Below, piece after piece: positions 16,856 to 25,888 of a stretch of DNA of 64,000 nt (its first letter is position 1; each line of letters opens with the position of its first letter). The notes beneath the pieces are model-generated. The model was not told where the DNA came from. It did no database searches and was given only the letters and a program-made list of their open reading frames with translations. The position numbers and the translations under genes are program-made. Location of the stretch: positions 1 to 64,000 of the forward strand of contig JBGPOP010000008.1 in assembly GCA_041488095.1 (NCBI GenBank). The letters run 5' to 3'. The stretch comes from DASYPQ01 sp041488095. Lineage in GTDB: Bacteria; Planctomycetota; UBA1135; GCA-002686595.

Positions 16856-17654
16856 CCTCCCCCGCGGAGCTCGCCGACGCGGGATCGGGGCCGCCGCGGC
16901 GGACGAGCTCCAGGAACACGTCCGCGAGCCAGCGCTTGCCGGTCCGCTGGGAGAGCTCGGGGAGCGTGCCCGCGGCCAGGAGGCGCCCGCGGAAGATCAC
17001 GCCGATCCGGTCGCACAGCCGCTCGGCCTCGGAGAGGACGTGCGTGCTGAACAGGACGCAGGTCCCGGCGGCGCGGCGCGATTCGATGAACTCGATCATC
17101 GCGGAGCTCGCCAGGACGTCGAGACCGGTCGTCGGCTCGTCGAGGATCAGGACGGGCGGGTCGTGGAGGACCGCGCGCGCGATCGAGACCCTCTGGCGCT
17201 GGCCGGTCGAGAGGCTCTCGCAGCGCGCGTCGGCGTACTCGCGCATGCCGAAGCGGTCGAGGATCGCTTCGGTCCGCCGCTGGAGCTCCTCCGGTTCCAG
17301 GCCGTGCAGCCTGCCGAAGTAGGAGAGCGTTTCGCGTGGCGAGAGGCGCGGGTACAACCCGGTGGTGCCCGAAAGGAATCCGATCCTGCGGCGGACCTCG
17401 AGGGGATCCGTGGCGACGTCGATCCCGTCCACGCGTGCCGTTCCCGAGGTCGGCGCGAGGAGCGTGGCGAGCACGCGCAGCGTGGTCGTCTTGCCCGCCC
17501 CGTTGGGGCCGAGCAGACCGTAGATCTCGCCGCGACGGCAGTCGAGGTCGAGTCCGCACAGCGCCTCGACCGCGCCGCGCCGGGGATCGACGAACACCTT
17601 CCTCAGGCCGACGGCCTCGATCGCGAGGCTCTCTGCTCCCGACTCCACGCTCAC
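16839..17654 (-). CDS. ABC transporter ATP-binding protein (NatA-like)
   Basis: This 271-residue ABC ATPase has Walker A GLLGPNGAGKTTTLR, signature LSTGQRQRVSIARA (LSTGQ), Walker B VLILDEPTTGLD and switch His in LFSTHVLSEAERL. It matches the NatA/CcmA-like exporter class paired with ABC-2 permeases. The start is GTG 17654: its GTGA overlaps the TGA stop of the upstream permease by 4 bases, and its own 3' end overlaps the next permease gene. This coupling fixes the complex as permease, ATPase, permease-protease fusion. Natural substrates of such systems (ions, lipids, peptides) cannot be told from the sequence. Confidence 0.93.
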   Translation of the reverse strand: MSVESGAESLAIEAVGLRKVFVDPRRGAVEALCGLDLDCRRGEIYGLLGPNGAGKTTTLRVLATLLAPTSGTARVDGIDVATDPLEVRRRIGFLSGTTGLYPRLSPRETLSYFGRLHGLEPEELQRRTEAILDRFGMREYADARCESLSTGQRQRVSIARAVLHDPPVLILDEPTTGLDVLASSAMIEFIESRRAAGTCVLFSTHVLSEAERLCDRIGVIFRGRLLAAGTLPELSQRTGKRWLADVFLELVRRGGPDPASASSAGEGGGAS

Positions 17655-19051
17655 CGCGTGCTTCCCGGCGAACGCAGGATGCCCAGGAGATCGCGCCAGG
17701 AGGATTCGCTGCCGGAGACGAGGAGCGCCTCGCGCGAGAGGGTCCACAGCGATAGCCCGATCGCCGCGATCGACAGCGCGCCCAGCGACGCGGCGGTGAT
17801 CCCGTACTCGAGCGGCATGGGCTCGCCGCGCAACAGGCCGCGGAAGCACAGCACGACGTTGACCACCGGGATGCTGGCGAGGAGGGGCGTGAGTTGCACC
17901 CCGGGCAGGGCCCCGGCCAGCGCCGGGAGCACGAACAGGATCTGCACGGGCCCGAGCAGGGCCTGCCCCTCCTTGAACGTGCGCGCGAGCGCAGCCACCC
18001 CGGTGAGGACCGAGCTGACGAAGAACGCGAAGAGCAGGAGCAGCGGCGCGACCTGGAGCAGGGCCCGCACCGGCACATCGACCTGGACGGTCGAGTTCGC
18101 GGGCAGCATCCGCAGGAGGTGCTCGGCCGAGAGAGCCAGAGCCGAGAGATTCAAGCCCGTCGCGATGAGCGCGGCGGCGCACACGGCCAGGATCTTGCCC
18201 AGGTGCACCGCGGTGCGCGGGACGGGGAGCAGGAGCGTCGTCTCGGCCGTCTTGCGCTCGCGCTCGCCGCAAGTCAGATCGACGGCGGGAAAGAAGGCGC
18301 CCATCACGGCCATGATCACGAACAGGAGCGGGAGGATGTAGGAGAGGATGTACGCGCCCATCGCCGGTTGGGGCGCGACGTTGCGCGGCGGATCGCGGCG
18401 GAAGGGCTCGAGCGCTCCAACGTTCGGGTCGACCTCGGCCGCGGCCCGCGCGCGGAGGTCACGGACGAAGACCGGCATCCGGCTCTGGACGCGCGCGAGC
18501 GCGATCCGCGAGCGGGTGCTCGAGCTGTCGTAGAAGACCTCGGCTCGCCCGCGCCCCCCGTCCTCGGCGGGCGAGAGGTAGAGCACGGCGTCGGGCTCTT
18601 CGATCGCGGCGCTCGCCGGCCTCGATCCCGTCCGGCGCGCGAGCCATGCGCAGGCCTCCCCCAGGCTGAGCGGCGCGCGCAGGGGCAGGACGGAGAGCGA
18701 ATTCAATTCCCCGTGAGCAGGGTCCGCTCGGGGCTCGCTTCCCTGGATGGATGCGCCCGCCTGATTCACCGCGTGCGGATCGCGCGCGAGGCTCTCGGCC
18801 AGACCGGGCGGCACGAGGTCCGACTCCCGCGCCGCGAGGCCGAGGCGCGTCTCGGTGTGCTCCCGCCTTCCCTCCAGGAACAGCGAGGCCTGGATCATGC
18901 ACCAGAACAAGAACGGGTACAGCACGATCGGCAGCACGAGCGTGTAGAGCGTCGTCTGCCGGTCACGGAAGCTCGTCACGAGCTCCTTCCTGGCCACGAG
19001 CAGCGTCGCCGCGAAGAGCGACGGTTCGGCCGACCTCCCGGATCCTGTCAT
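17651..19051 (-). CDS. ABC-2 family permease (NatB-like)
   Basis: This 466-residue membrane protein has an N-terminal cytoplasmic start, a first helix (TLYTLVLPIVLYPFLFWCM), a large loop to about residue 230, then about five helices. CGERERKTAETTLLLPVPR is the NatB-like cytoplasmic loop. It shares overall plan and the ERE..T.ET.L motif with the permease half of the fusion protein, so the two permeases are paralogous halves of one exporter. The stop is coupled to the ATPase start. The gene lies 19 bases downstream of the M24 peptidase gene. Confidence 0.88.
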   Translation of the reverse strand: MTGSGRSAEPSLFAATLLVARKELVTSFRDRQTTLYTLVLPIVLYPFLFWCMIQASLFLEGRREHTETRLGLAARESDLVPPGLAESLARDPHAVNQAGASIQGSEPRADPAHGELNSLSVLPLRAPLSLGEACAWLARRTGSRPASAAIEEPDAVLYLSPAEDGGRGRAEVFYDSSSTRSRIALARVQSRMPVFVRDLRARAAAEVDPNVGALEPFRRDPPRNVAPQPAMGAYILSYILPLLFVIMAVMGAFFPAVDLTCGERERKTAETTLLLPVPRTAVHLGKILAVCAAALIATGLNLSALALSAEHLLRMLPANSTVQVDVPVRALLQVAPLLLLFAFFVSSVLTGVAALARTFKEGQALLGPVQILFVLPALAGALPGVQLTPLLASIPVVNVVLCFRGLLRGEPMPLEYGITAASLGALSIAAIGLSLWTLSREALLVSGSESSWRDLLGILRSPGSTR

Positions 19052-19070
19052 CGCCGTCGGCCGCAGGAGG

Positions 19071-20405
19071 TCAAGCGGGTGAAGTCGGCGCGCGCTGCCA
19101 GCTCCCGAAGTGGTCCGCGCCGACGTCGGTGATCAGGACCACGTCCTCCAGACGCACGCCGAAGTGCCCCGGGAAGTACAGGCCGGGTTCGTCGGAGAGC
19201 GTCATGCCGCTCTCGAGGAGCACCCCGCTGCCGCCGTCGAAGTAGGGATCCTCGTGACCGTCCATTCCGATCCCGTGGCCCAGGCGGTGGGTGAACTGCG
19301 TGTAGCCCGCGCCGTAGCCGCGCTCGACGATCTTCGAGCGCGCGGCGCGGTCGACGTCCCCGCAGGCGACGCCCGGGCGCAGCGCCTCGAACGCGGCGAG
19401 CTGCGCGTCTCGCACGGCGTTCCAGGCGCGCTCGACCTCGGCCGAGGGCTTCCCGTCGAAGATCCAGGTGCGCGTCTCGTCGCTCTGGTAGCCGTGGAAG
19501 TCCCCGCCCGCGTCGACGAGCAGCACGTTCCCTCGCTCGAGCCGCCGCTCGTCGGGCTCCCCGTGAGGCAGCGCCGCGGCCGGGCCGATCAGCGCGAGGT
19601 TCCAGGCGCCCTTGAAGCCGAGCTTCCTGTGCGCGCGGTCGACGACCGACGCGACCTCCGAGCCGGTCATGCCGGGGGAGAGGCACCCGGCTGCGGTCCG
19701 GATCGCGAGCTGGGTCAGCTCGTTGGCGCGGCGCAGGATCGCGATCTCATGGGCGTCCTTCCTCGCGCGCAGCGACAGCACGATCTCCGCGCCCGCCGCG
19801 CCGTCCACCCGCTCCTCGCCGATCTGTCGCGCGAGCCGCTGCGCGAAGACGTGGCGTAGCGAGGGCTCGATCGCCAGGCGCTCGACGCGGCGCTGCGACA
19901 GGGCGTCGGCGAGCGGGCGGTAGGGATACTCGTCCTCCTGCCAGGCGACGACATCTCCGCCCGGCCCGCCGTCTGGAGGCGGCGCATCGATCTGCCGCCG
20001 TGCGCGGCTCTCCTCGAAGGATGGACAGATCCAGAAGTGGGATCCGTCGGCCAGCACGACCAGGCCGAAGAAGCGCTCGGAGCGTCCCCACGAGACGCCC
20101 GAGAGATAATTCATCGTCGCGCCTTCCTCCATGAGGAGCGCGTCGAGGCCGCGAGCGGCGAGCAGCGCGCCCAGGCGACGCCTTCTCGCCGCGCGCTCCG
20201 CCGCACGGATCGGCTCGACGCTCGAGCGCTGGTCGGCGAGGTCGGAGAGCCAAGCGTCGATCCGCGCGTCGCGCCGAACGTCGCGATCGCCCGCTTGCGC
20301 CGAAGGGATCGTGCAGGCGGCCAGGGCGGCGCCTGCGGCGATCCCCGCCCCCGAGCCCAGCAGCGCACGCCGTGTGGGGGATCCGTCCTGGCTGCTCTTG
20401 GGCAT
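19071..20405 (-). CDS. Tat-exported M24-family (Xaa-Pro) aminopeptidase
   Basis: This 444-residue protein has a twin-arginine leader (TRRALLGSGAGIAAGAALAAC) that may also be lipidated at the Cys. After a creatinase-type N-terminal domain comes the pita-bread M24 domain with the five metal ligands in order: two Asp in LLVDAGGDFHGYQSDETRTW, His in HRLGHGIGM, Glu in LSDEPGLYFPG and Glu in VRLEDVVLI. It should cleave Xaa-Pro bonds in the periplasm. It precedes the NatB/NatA/fusion exporter set by 19 bases and may be cotranscribed with it. Confidence 0.92.
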   Translation of the reverse strand: MPKSSQDGSPTRRALLGSGAGIAAGAALAACTIPSAQAGDRDVRRDARIDAWLSDLADQRSSVEPIRAAERAARRRRLGALLAARGLDALLMEEGATMNYLSGVSWGRSERFFGLVVLADGSHFWICPSFEESRARRQIDAPPPDGGPGGDVVAWQEDEYPYRPLADALSQRRVERLAIEPSLRHVFAQRLARQIGEERVDGAAGAEIVLSLRARKDAHEIAILRRANELTQLAIRTAAGCLSPGMTGSEVASVVDRAHRKLGFKGAWNLALIGPAAALPHGEPDERRLERGNVLLVDAGGDFHGYQSDETRTWIFDGKPSAEVERAWNAVRDAQLAAFEALRPGVACGDVDRAARSKIVERGYGAGYTQFTHRLGHGIGMDGHEDPYFDGGSGVLLESGMTLSDEPGLYFPGHFGVRLEDVVLITDVGADHFGSWQRAPTSPA

Positions 20406-20527
20406 CGTTCGATCTGGCTCGAAGGAGTGTCGGGCTCAGAGCCTAGCCCGCCGGAACAGGGTGGGAAAGGGAGCGGAGCGCTCCGGCTCAATCCGACGGC
20501 TCGCGCCGAACGATAAGCGCTCTCGCG

Positions 20528-21070
20528 ATGTCCCCCGTGACCCCGACGAGCACCGCGCTGCTGCGCCCGGCGCGCCTCCTCCTCGCGCTCGGATCCGCGG
20601 CGCAGGTCCTGGGCCTGTCCCTCGTCGCCTACGCGCTCCTGTTCCACCTCTCCGTCGTCCGCGGCAGCTCGATGGCGCCCGGCATCCACGACGGCGACCG
20701 GATCCTGGTCGACCATTTCTCCTACGTCGTCGGGGACGTGCACCGCGGGGACGTCGCGGTGCTGCGCTGTCCGCTCGACGAGAACCTGGACTACATCAAG
20801 CGCGTGATCGGGCTGCCTGGAGACCTCGTGCGCATCGAGGGCGGCGCGGTGTGGGTCAATGGCGAGTGTCTCGAGGAGCCCTACATCGCCGAGCCGGACC
20901 GGCGCACGCGCCTGCTCGAGATGGTCGCACCGGACCACTACTTCGTGCTGGGCGACAACCGCGAGCACTCCTCGGACAGCCGCGAGTTCGGCGAGGTTCC
21001 GCGCCGCCTCCTGCGCGGTCGGGTCGACCTGCGGGTGTGGCCGCCCGAGCGCGCCGGGACCGTACGCTGA
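20528..21070 (+). CDS. lepB: Signal peptidase I
   Basis: This 180-residue S26 peptidase has a single N-terminal membrane helix (about residues 16-42). RGSSMAPG holds the catalytic Ser48, and YIKRVIGLPGD holds the general-base Lys91. YFVLGDNREHSSDSREFG is the conserved box near the C-terminus. It removes Sec/Tat signal peptides at the outer face of the inner membrane. It is short for the family, lacking large insertions. No Shine-Dalgarno is visible; GATAAG (20512-20517) lies 10 bases before the ATG, which may mean a leaderless transcript. Confidence 0.95.
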   Translation: MSPVTPTSTALLRPARLLLALGSAAQVLGLSLVAYALLFHLSVVRGSSMAPGIHDGDRILVDHFSYVVGDVHRGDVAVLRCPLDENLDYIKRVIGLPGDLVRIEGGAVWVNGECLEEPYIAEPDRRTRLLEMVAPDHYFVLGDNREHSSDSREFGEVPRRLLRGRVDLRVWPPERAGTVR

Positions 21071-21259
21071 AGGCGACGGTCAAGCCACGCCGCTCCGATG
21101 GCCGAAAGCGCCCCTGAGGGCCGCCCGTCGCGCGACCCGGACTCCTCCCGGGTCCCGGGCGTTGACTTGGGATCCCGCCGCGGTTCCCGTGGTGAGGATC
21201 GAAATCGGGTGCCCGGCGGGCGAAAAGCTCCCCGCCCTCCGATCCTTCCTCACCCGCTC

Positions 21260-22291
21260 ATGCCGGAGTTCCAGACCGCCCGATCCGACGGCCACGGCCA
21301 AGGGATCTTCTCTCCGCCCGAGATCGAGCGCCAGATGCGCATCGAGTTCGAGCGCGCGCAGCGCCACAAGTACCCGATCGTCTGCATGCTGGTAAGAATC
21401 GACCGGCTCTCGCTGCTCCAGGACCTCTACGGCCAGGAGTCCCAGGCCGAGATCCTGCGCGCAGTCATCGGTCTCATGCGGGCCAGCACGCGCGACAGCG
21501 ATCTCCTGGGCTGGCTGCCCGGCGACCGTCTCCTGGCGCTGTTCCCGCACTCCGCGCCCGACGTCGCGGCTGCGCTGGCGCGCCGGGTGCTCGCCGGTGC
21601 CCGCCGGCTGCGCTTCGACCGCGACGGCCGGACGCTCGGCATCAGCCTCTCGATCGGAGTCGCGCACAACCAGCACGAGGGAGACCTGTCCTTCGACACG
21701 CTCGTCCAAGTGGCCGAGGAGGGCCTCGCGGTCGCCGACGCGGGGGGCGGCGACCGGTTCGTGGAGACCGAGCTGTACCAGCTGTACGAGAAGCGCGCCA
21801 AGCTGGAGGCCGACCGCGGCAGGCGCGCAGAGAGCTTCTCGGGCGCGTCGGCGCCGGCGCAGACGGCGCCCCCGCGCAGCCCCCAGGAGCGCCTGCTGGA
21901 GCTGCTCTCGGAGGAGGGTCACAGCGCCGAGGAATTCAAGGGGCTCGACCTCGACACGGTCGTCCGCGCGATCCAGAGCCTGCGCGAGGGGAGCGGAGCG
22001 GCGGGGGACGGCGATCTCGAGGAGGCACGGCGGCGGATCGACATCCTCGAGCGCCGGATCGCCAAGCTGACCCGGATCCTGGGGGTGACCGAGGAGGAGC
22101 TGCAGCGCGTCGCGGCGATGAAGGGGATCGACCTCGGGATCGCCTCGGTCTACCGCACGGTTCAGGGCCTGGCGGCGGACGCGGCCTATCGCGAACGCAA
22201 GCAGGAGATGATGAAGGTGATCTTCCAGGCCAACGTCACGCTGCAGCACAGGACCAGGCCGGGCGGCGGGCCACGCGCGAGCGGAAAATAG
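21260..22291 (+). CDS. Degenerate GGDEF-domain protein with C-terminal coiled coil
   Basis: This 343-residue protein begins with a GGDEF-fold region: IERQMRIEFERAQRHKYPI and MLVRIDRLSLLQDLYGQ match the diguanylate-cyclase start, and LGISLSIGVAHNQHEGD matches the late strand. The active-site loop reads LPGDRLLALFP in place of GGDEF, so it cannot make c-di-GMP in the usual way and is probably a sensor or scaffold. The C-terminal third contains a heptad-rich helix (LEEARRRIDILERRIAKLT) and EELQRVAAMKGIDLGIASVYR. Upstream in-frame sequence to 21098 looks non-coding. It ends 58 bases before the MamK-like actin and may work with it. Confidence 0.8.
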   Translation: MPEFQTARSDGHGQGIFSPPEIERQMRIEFERAQRHKYPIVCMLVRIDRLSLLQDLYGQESQAEILRAVIGLMRASTRDSDLLGWLPGDRLLALFPHSAPDVAAALARRVLAGARRLRFDRDGRTLGISLSIGVAHNQHEGDLSFDTLVQVAEEGLAVADAGGGDRFVETELYQLYEKRAKLEADRGRRAESFSGASAPAQTAPPRSPQERLLELLSEEGHSAEEFKGLDLDTVVRAIQSLREGSGAAGDGDLEEARRRIDILERRIAKLTRILGVTEEELQRVAAMKGIDLGIASVYRTVQGLAADAAYRERKQEMMKVIFQANVTLQHRTRPGGGPRASGK

Positions 22292-22298
22292 AGCGCGC

Positions 22299-22307
22299 TG
22301 CTAGAAT
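22299..22307 (+). promoter_or_regulatory. Extended -10 promoter of the MamK-like gene
   Basis: TGC directly followed by TAGAAT (22302-22307) forms an extended -10 with five of six matches, 42 bases before ATG 22350. No convincing -35 is seen, as is usual for extended -10 promoters. The actin gene may therefore be expressed separately from the GGDEF-like gene. Confidence 0.4.
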
Positions 22308-22349
22308 GTCAGCCCTCGTCCGTGACCGTAGAGACGGGTAGGGAGCATC

Positions 22350-23435
22350 ATGAGCAAAAGCAGTGCGGACTCGGAGCCCAAGGAGCAGGCCGAAGGCCAG
22401 GACGCCAAGAAGGTCCACGGCGTCCTCTACCTGGGGATCGACCTGGGCACCTCGCGCACCTCGGTCTCGGCGAGCAACGGCATGCGCGAGACGGTGGCCT
22501 CGTACGTCGGCTACCCCAAGGACGTCGTCAGCCGGAAGCTTCTCAAGAAGGAAGTGCTCTTCGGCGACGAAGCGATCCACCACCGGCTCTCGCTGAACCT
22601 GTTCCGGCCGCTGGCGCACGGGGTGATCAACGCCGTCGACACCGCGCAGGGCGAGGCGAACCTCAAGGCCGCTCGCGACCTGATCGGGGAGATCATCCGC
22701 CGCTCCCAGCCGCGCAAGGACGAGCTGGTCTACGCCGTGATCGGCGCGCCGGCTCAGGCCTCGATCAAGAACAAGGAGGCGATCCTCAAGGCGGCGCGGG
22801 AGTCGGTGGACTCGGTCATGCTGTGCTCGGAGCCGTTCAGCGTGGCCTACGGACTCGACATGCTCGACGACGTGCTCGTGATCGACATCGGCGCGGGCAC
22901 GACCGACCTGTGCCGGATGCACGGCACGATGCCGGAGGACGCCGACCAGATCACGATCACCTTCGCGGGCGACTTCGTCGACGACGAGATCATGAAGGAG
23001 CTCAAGAGGACCTGCCCGGGAGCGCAGTTCACCAAGGAGATGGTCAAGGCGATCAAGGAGAAGCACTCCACGGTGATGGACAAGATCGAGCCGATCGTGG
23101 TCGAGCTTCCGGTCGAGGGCAAGCCGATGGCCTTCGACATCACCGAGGTGATCCGGGGCTCGTGCAAGAAGATCATCGCGCCGATCGTCGAGGGTCTCGG
23201 CCAGCTGATCGCCACGTTCGACCCGGAGTTCCAGCACCGCTTGAAGAACCGGGTGCTGCTCGCGGGCGGCGGGAGCCAGATCAAGGGGCTCGACCTGGCG
23301 TTCGAGGCCGAGATGAAGAAGCGCCTCGGCGAGGGGCGGGTGATCCGGATCGAGGAGCCGATCTACGGCGGCGCGAACGGCGCGCTGAAGATCGCGCACG
23401 ACATGCCGGAGGAGTACTGGGAGAAGCTGAAGTAG
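22350..23435 (+). CDS. MamK-type bacterial actin
   Basis: This 361-residue actin-fold ATPase has phosphate-1 GIDLGTSRTSVSASNG (about residue 29), phosphate-2 VIDIGAGTTDLCRMHGTMPE and adenosine motif LLAGGGSQIKGL. The segments YPKDVVSRKLLKKEVLFG, RPLAHGVI and IYGGANGALKIAHDMPEEYW are MamK-like rather than MreB-like. MamK forms filaments that position magnetosomes, but relatives occur in non-magnetotactic bacteria, and no magnetosome genes are visible here. The start has a GGGAG ribosome site 6 bases upstream and adds a charged tail of about 23 residues. It probably forms a cytoplasmic filament; its partner may be the degenerate GGDEF protein upstream. Confidence 0.88.
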   Translation: MSKSSADSEPKEQAEGQDAKKVHGVLYLGIDLGTSRTSVSASNGMRETVASYVGYPKDVVSRKLLKKEVLFGDEAIHHRLSLNLFRPLAHGVINAVDTAQGEANLKAARDLIGEIIRRSQPRKDELVYAVIGAPAQASIKNKEAILKAARESVDSVMLCSEPFSVAYGLDMLDDVLVIDIGAGTTDLCRMHGTMPEDADQITITFAGDFVDDEIMKELKRTCPGAQFTKEMVKAIKEKHSTVMDKIEPIVVELPVEGKPMAFDITEVIRGSCKKIIAPIVEGLGQLIATFDPEFQHRLKNRVLLAGGGSQIKGLDLAFEAEMKKRLGEGRVIRIEEPIYGGANGALKIAHDMPEEYWEKLK

Positions 23436-23442
23436 CTTCTCT

Positions 23443-25170
23443 TCACCTCGGCATCGCCGCGTCGAGCGACAGCAGCGCGTAGGACGTCGCCAGCACCGGG
23501 TTGCCCTCCCACCACCTCAGGGAGTTCTCGTTTCGCCACGAGCCGTCCTCCTTGCGCTGCATCGCGACGATGCGGCCGGAGAGCTCCTTCCTCCACGAGT
23601 GCGGCTTGCCCGCCGGATCGACGATCGTCTCCTCGCCGTAGAGATCGAGGGCCTTGGCCATGGTGTGGAAGTAGTAGAACAGGCCCTGGTAGGACGCGCT
23701 GGGATCGCTCGAGGCCTCGAAGCCCGGGTTGACGTCCAGGGAGTAGTGTTTGCGCAGCCACTCCCAGCAGGCCTTCATCCGCGGGTCGTCCCTCGAAAGC
23801 CCGGCGAAGATGAAGCTCTTGAGCAGCGCGTAGGTCATCGACCCGTACGAGCGCGCCACCTTGCGGCCGTCGGGGAGCTCGATGTAGCCGGCCTTGGAAT
23901 CGCCCGGCGCGTAGCCCGCACCTCCGTCGTCGCCGGCGACGATCACCGCCCCGTCGCTCTCGATCTTCATCGTGTTCGACTCGGAGCGGTTCTGACAGCG
24001 CGACAGGAACACGAGCGCACGCTTGTACGCAGCGTTCCCCTTGTCGAGCCCGGATGCAGCGAGAGCCTCGAGGGCCATCTGCACGTTGCTGAGGTCGGGC
24101 CGCTCCTCGTTGCCGTAGCTGTTGCCGCCGTAGAAGGGATGGTCGGGGGAGAAGCCCTCGGCCTCGTCGGCCTGCAGCGCGATCAGGAAGTCGCGCGCGC
24201 GGGCGATCACGGGCGCGTGCTCGGGCTTCTGCGAGCGCGCGAGAGCCAGGATCGACGCGCTGGTCACGTAGTTCGCCATCTCACCGTCGTGGATCGCGCC
24301 GTCCTTCTTCTGCAGCGAGACGAGCCATCCGAGGCCCTTGTCGATCGCCTCCTGGATCTCCTTCGGTCGCGGCTCGGGCACGCACTCGAGCGCGCCGATC
24401 GCCATCGCGGTGATCCCCGCGTCGGGCTTGCCGGGCCGGCCCTCGAACCGGCCGTCCTTGCTCTTCGAGACCAGGAAGGTGCCGCCTCGCGACAGGGCTG
24501 CCACGGCCTTGGCGCGGTCGGCCTCCTCGAAGTGCGGCAGGGGCTTCATCTCGGCGGCGACGGGATCGGGCGGCTTGACGAGCTTGTAGGCGGCGCCCAG
24601 GACCACCAGGTTTCGCGCGGTCTCGAGCACCTTGCCCCCCGCGCCGTCCCAAGAGCCGTCCGTCGCGCGGGCGGCGAGGAGCTTCGCTGCCGCAGCGCGC
24701 GCCGCATCCTTGTCGCCCGGCACCGCGAGCGACGCGTCCGGAGCGGCGAGACCTTCATGTCGGCCGACGAAGGCGAGCGCCTTCCCGAGCGCGGCCTTGT
24801 TCGACTCCTCGGCGTAGAGCTTGAGCGCCATGACTGCCAGCGCGGTCTCTTCGGCCGCGGCCTTGCCCGCCGACCGTTCGCCGCAGATCGCGCCGTCGTC
24901 GCGCTGCCGTGCGAGCAGCCAGTCGACCGCCTTGGACACGAAGGGTCCGTCGACGAGTCGGTAGCGGCGGGGGCAGTCGTGGAGAGCGCGCAGCGCCCAG
25001 GCCGTGCCCTCGACGCCGCCCGCGTAGGAGCCGGTCGAGAGGTCCTGGCTCTCCCGCAGCCAGTGCATCGAGCGATCGATCTCGGCCTTGAGGTCGGGCT
25101 CCTGCGCGGGCTGGGACGCGGCGGGGGCCTGGAGGAAGAGGAAGGAGAGGACGAGGAGGCTCGTGATCAT
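23443..25170 (-). CDS. Secreted prenyltransferase/squalene-oxidase-repeat protein
   Basis: This 575-residue protein has a signal peptide (LLVLSFLFLQAPAASQ). The rest is an alpha-alpha barrel of the prenyltransferase and squalene-oxidase repeat type: SMHWLRESQDLSTGSYAGG, AVDWLLARQRDDGAICG, GITAMAIGALECVP, KGLGWLVSLQKKDGAI, DLSNVQMALEALAASG and a final MQRKEDGSW. The DxDD motif of squalene-hopene cyclases is not seen. Planctomycetes carry many exported proteins of this kind with unknown role, perhaps ligand or glycan binding. It converges on the MamK-like gene with a 7-base gap. Confidence 0.8.
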   Translation of the reverse strand: MITSLLVLSFLFLQAPAASQPAQEPDLKAEIDRSMHWLRESQDLSTGSYAGGVEGTAWALRALHDCPRRYRLVDGPFVSKAVDWLLARQRDDGAICGERSAGKAAAEETALAVMALKLYAEESNKAALGKALAFVGRHEGLAAPDASLAVPGDKDAARAAAAKLLAARATDGSWDGAGGKVLETARNLVVLGAAYKLVKPPDPVAAEMKPLPHFEEADRAKAVAALSRGGTFLVSKSKDGRFEGRPGKPDAGITAMAIGALECVPEPRPKEIQEAIDKGLGWLVSLQKKDGAIHDGEMANYVTSASILALARSQKPEHAPVIARARDFLIALQADEAEGFSPDHPFYGGNSYGNEERPDLSNVQMALEALAASGLDKGNAAYKRALVFLSRCQNRSESNTMKIESDGAVIVAGDDGGAGYAPGDSKAGYIELPDGRKVARSYGSMTYALLKSFIFAGLSRDDPRMKACWEWLRKHYSLDVNPGFEASSDPSASYQGLFYYFHTMAKALDLYGEETIVDPAGKPHSWRKELSGRIVAMQRKEDGSWRNENSLRWWEGNPVLATSYALLSLDAAMPR

Positions 25171-25217
25171 GGCGCGGATCCTAGTCTCGACCTGATCGAT
25201 TGCTACCGTTTCGCTCC

Positions 25218-25883
25218 ATGCGAACGCGACGTCTGACCACGGTCATGGCCAAGCGGCCGGTGGCGGGGGCGGTGAAGACGCGCCTGTGCCCGCCGTTGTC
25301 ACCCGAGCAGGCCGCCGAGCTGGCGCTGGCGATGCTCGACGACACCGTCGAGAAGTGCCTCGCTTGCCCCGAATTCGAGACGTCGCTCTGCGCGGCTCCG
25401 GCCGAGGACCTGGCCTGGTTCCGCGAGCGTTACCCGCACGTTCACGAGGTCGCAGCCCAGGCGGGGGCGGACCTCGGTCAGCGCCTGGCGCGCCACTTCG
25501 AGCGCGCAGCCGCCGCGCACCCGGGCTGGACTCTGGCTTGCCTCGGTGCCGACGCGCCGCAGGTGCGCGCCGAGCGGATCGTCGAGGCGCATCGCGAGCT
25601 CGAAGTCGGTGCGGATCTCGTGCTCGGGCCGGACCGCGGCGGCGGGTACTACCTCGTCGCGCTCGTGCGCCCCAGGGCCGAGCTCTTCACGAGCGTCGAG
25701 ATGTCGGCGTCCGACATGTGCGCGAGCACGATCGCTCGGGCGCACGCGTTGGGCCTGTCCGTGCACCTGCTCGAGCCCGACTTCGACGTCGACGGGCCTG
25801 AAGACCTCGCGCTCCTCGCGCGCGAGAGCGCTCCGGCGCGCACCGCGAGCGTGCTCGCGCGGCTCCTCTCGCGACAGCCCTGA
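25218..25883 (+). CDS. TIGR04282-family glycosyltransferase
   Basis: This 221-residue nucleotidyl/glycosyltransferase of GT-A fold has the TIGR04282 signature AKRPVAGAVKTRLCPPLSPEQA near the N-terminus, then CLGADAPQVRAERIVEA (DAP in place of DxP) and GPDRGGGYYLVAL, which lines the sugar-nucleotide site. Family members are linked to arsenosugar biosynthesis in some genomes, but most have no assigned substrate, and no arsenic genes lie nearby. ATG 25218 follows TACCGT (25204-25209) by 8 bases and has no Shine-Dalgarno, so a leaderless mRNA is likely. Confidence 0.85.
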   Translation: MRTRRLTTVMAKRPVAGAVKTRLCPPLSPEQAAELALAMLDDTVEKCLACPEFETSLCAAPAEDLAWFRERYPHVHEVAAQAGADLGQRLARHFERAAAAHPGWTLACLGADAPQVRAERIVEAHRELEVGADLVLGPDRGGGYYLVALVRPRAELFTSVEMSASDMCASTIARAHALGLSVHLLEPDFDVDGPEDLALLARESAPARTASVLARLLSRQP

Positions 25884-25888
25884 TCGCG

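Noticed and set aside
21098..21259. Earlier start for the GGDEF-like protein
   Set aside because: The added 54 residues are Arg/Pro/Gly-rich without conservation signs, and the GGDEF fold starts after ATG 21260.
22350..23435. Calling the actin MreB
   Set aside because: Several segments match MamK, and the gene is not in an mreBCD-rodA context.
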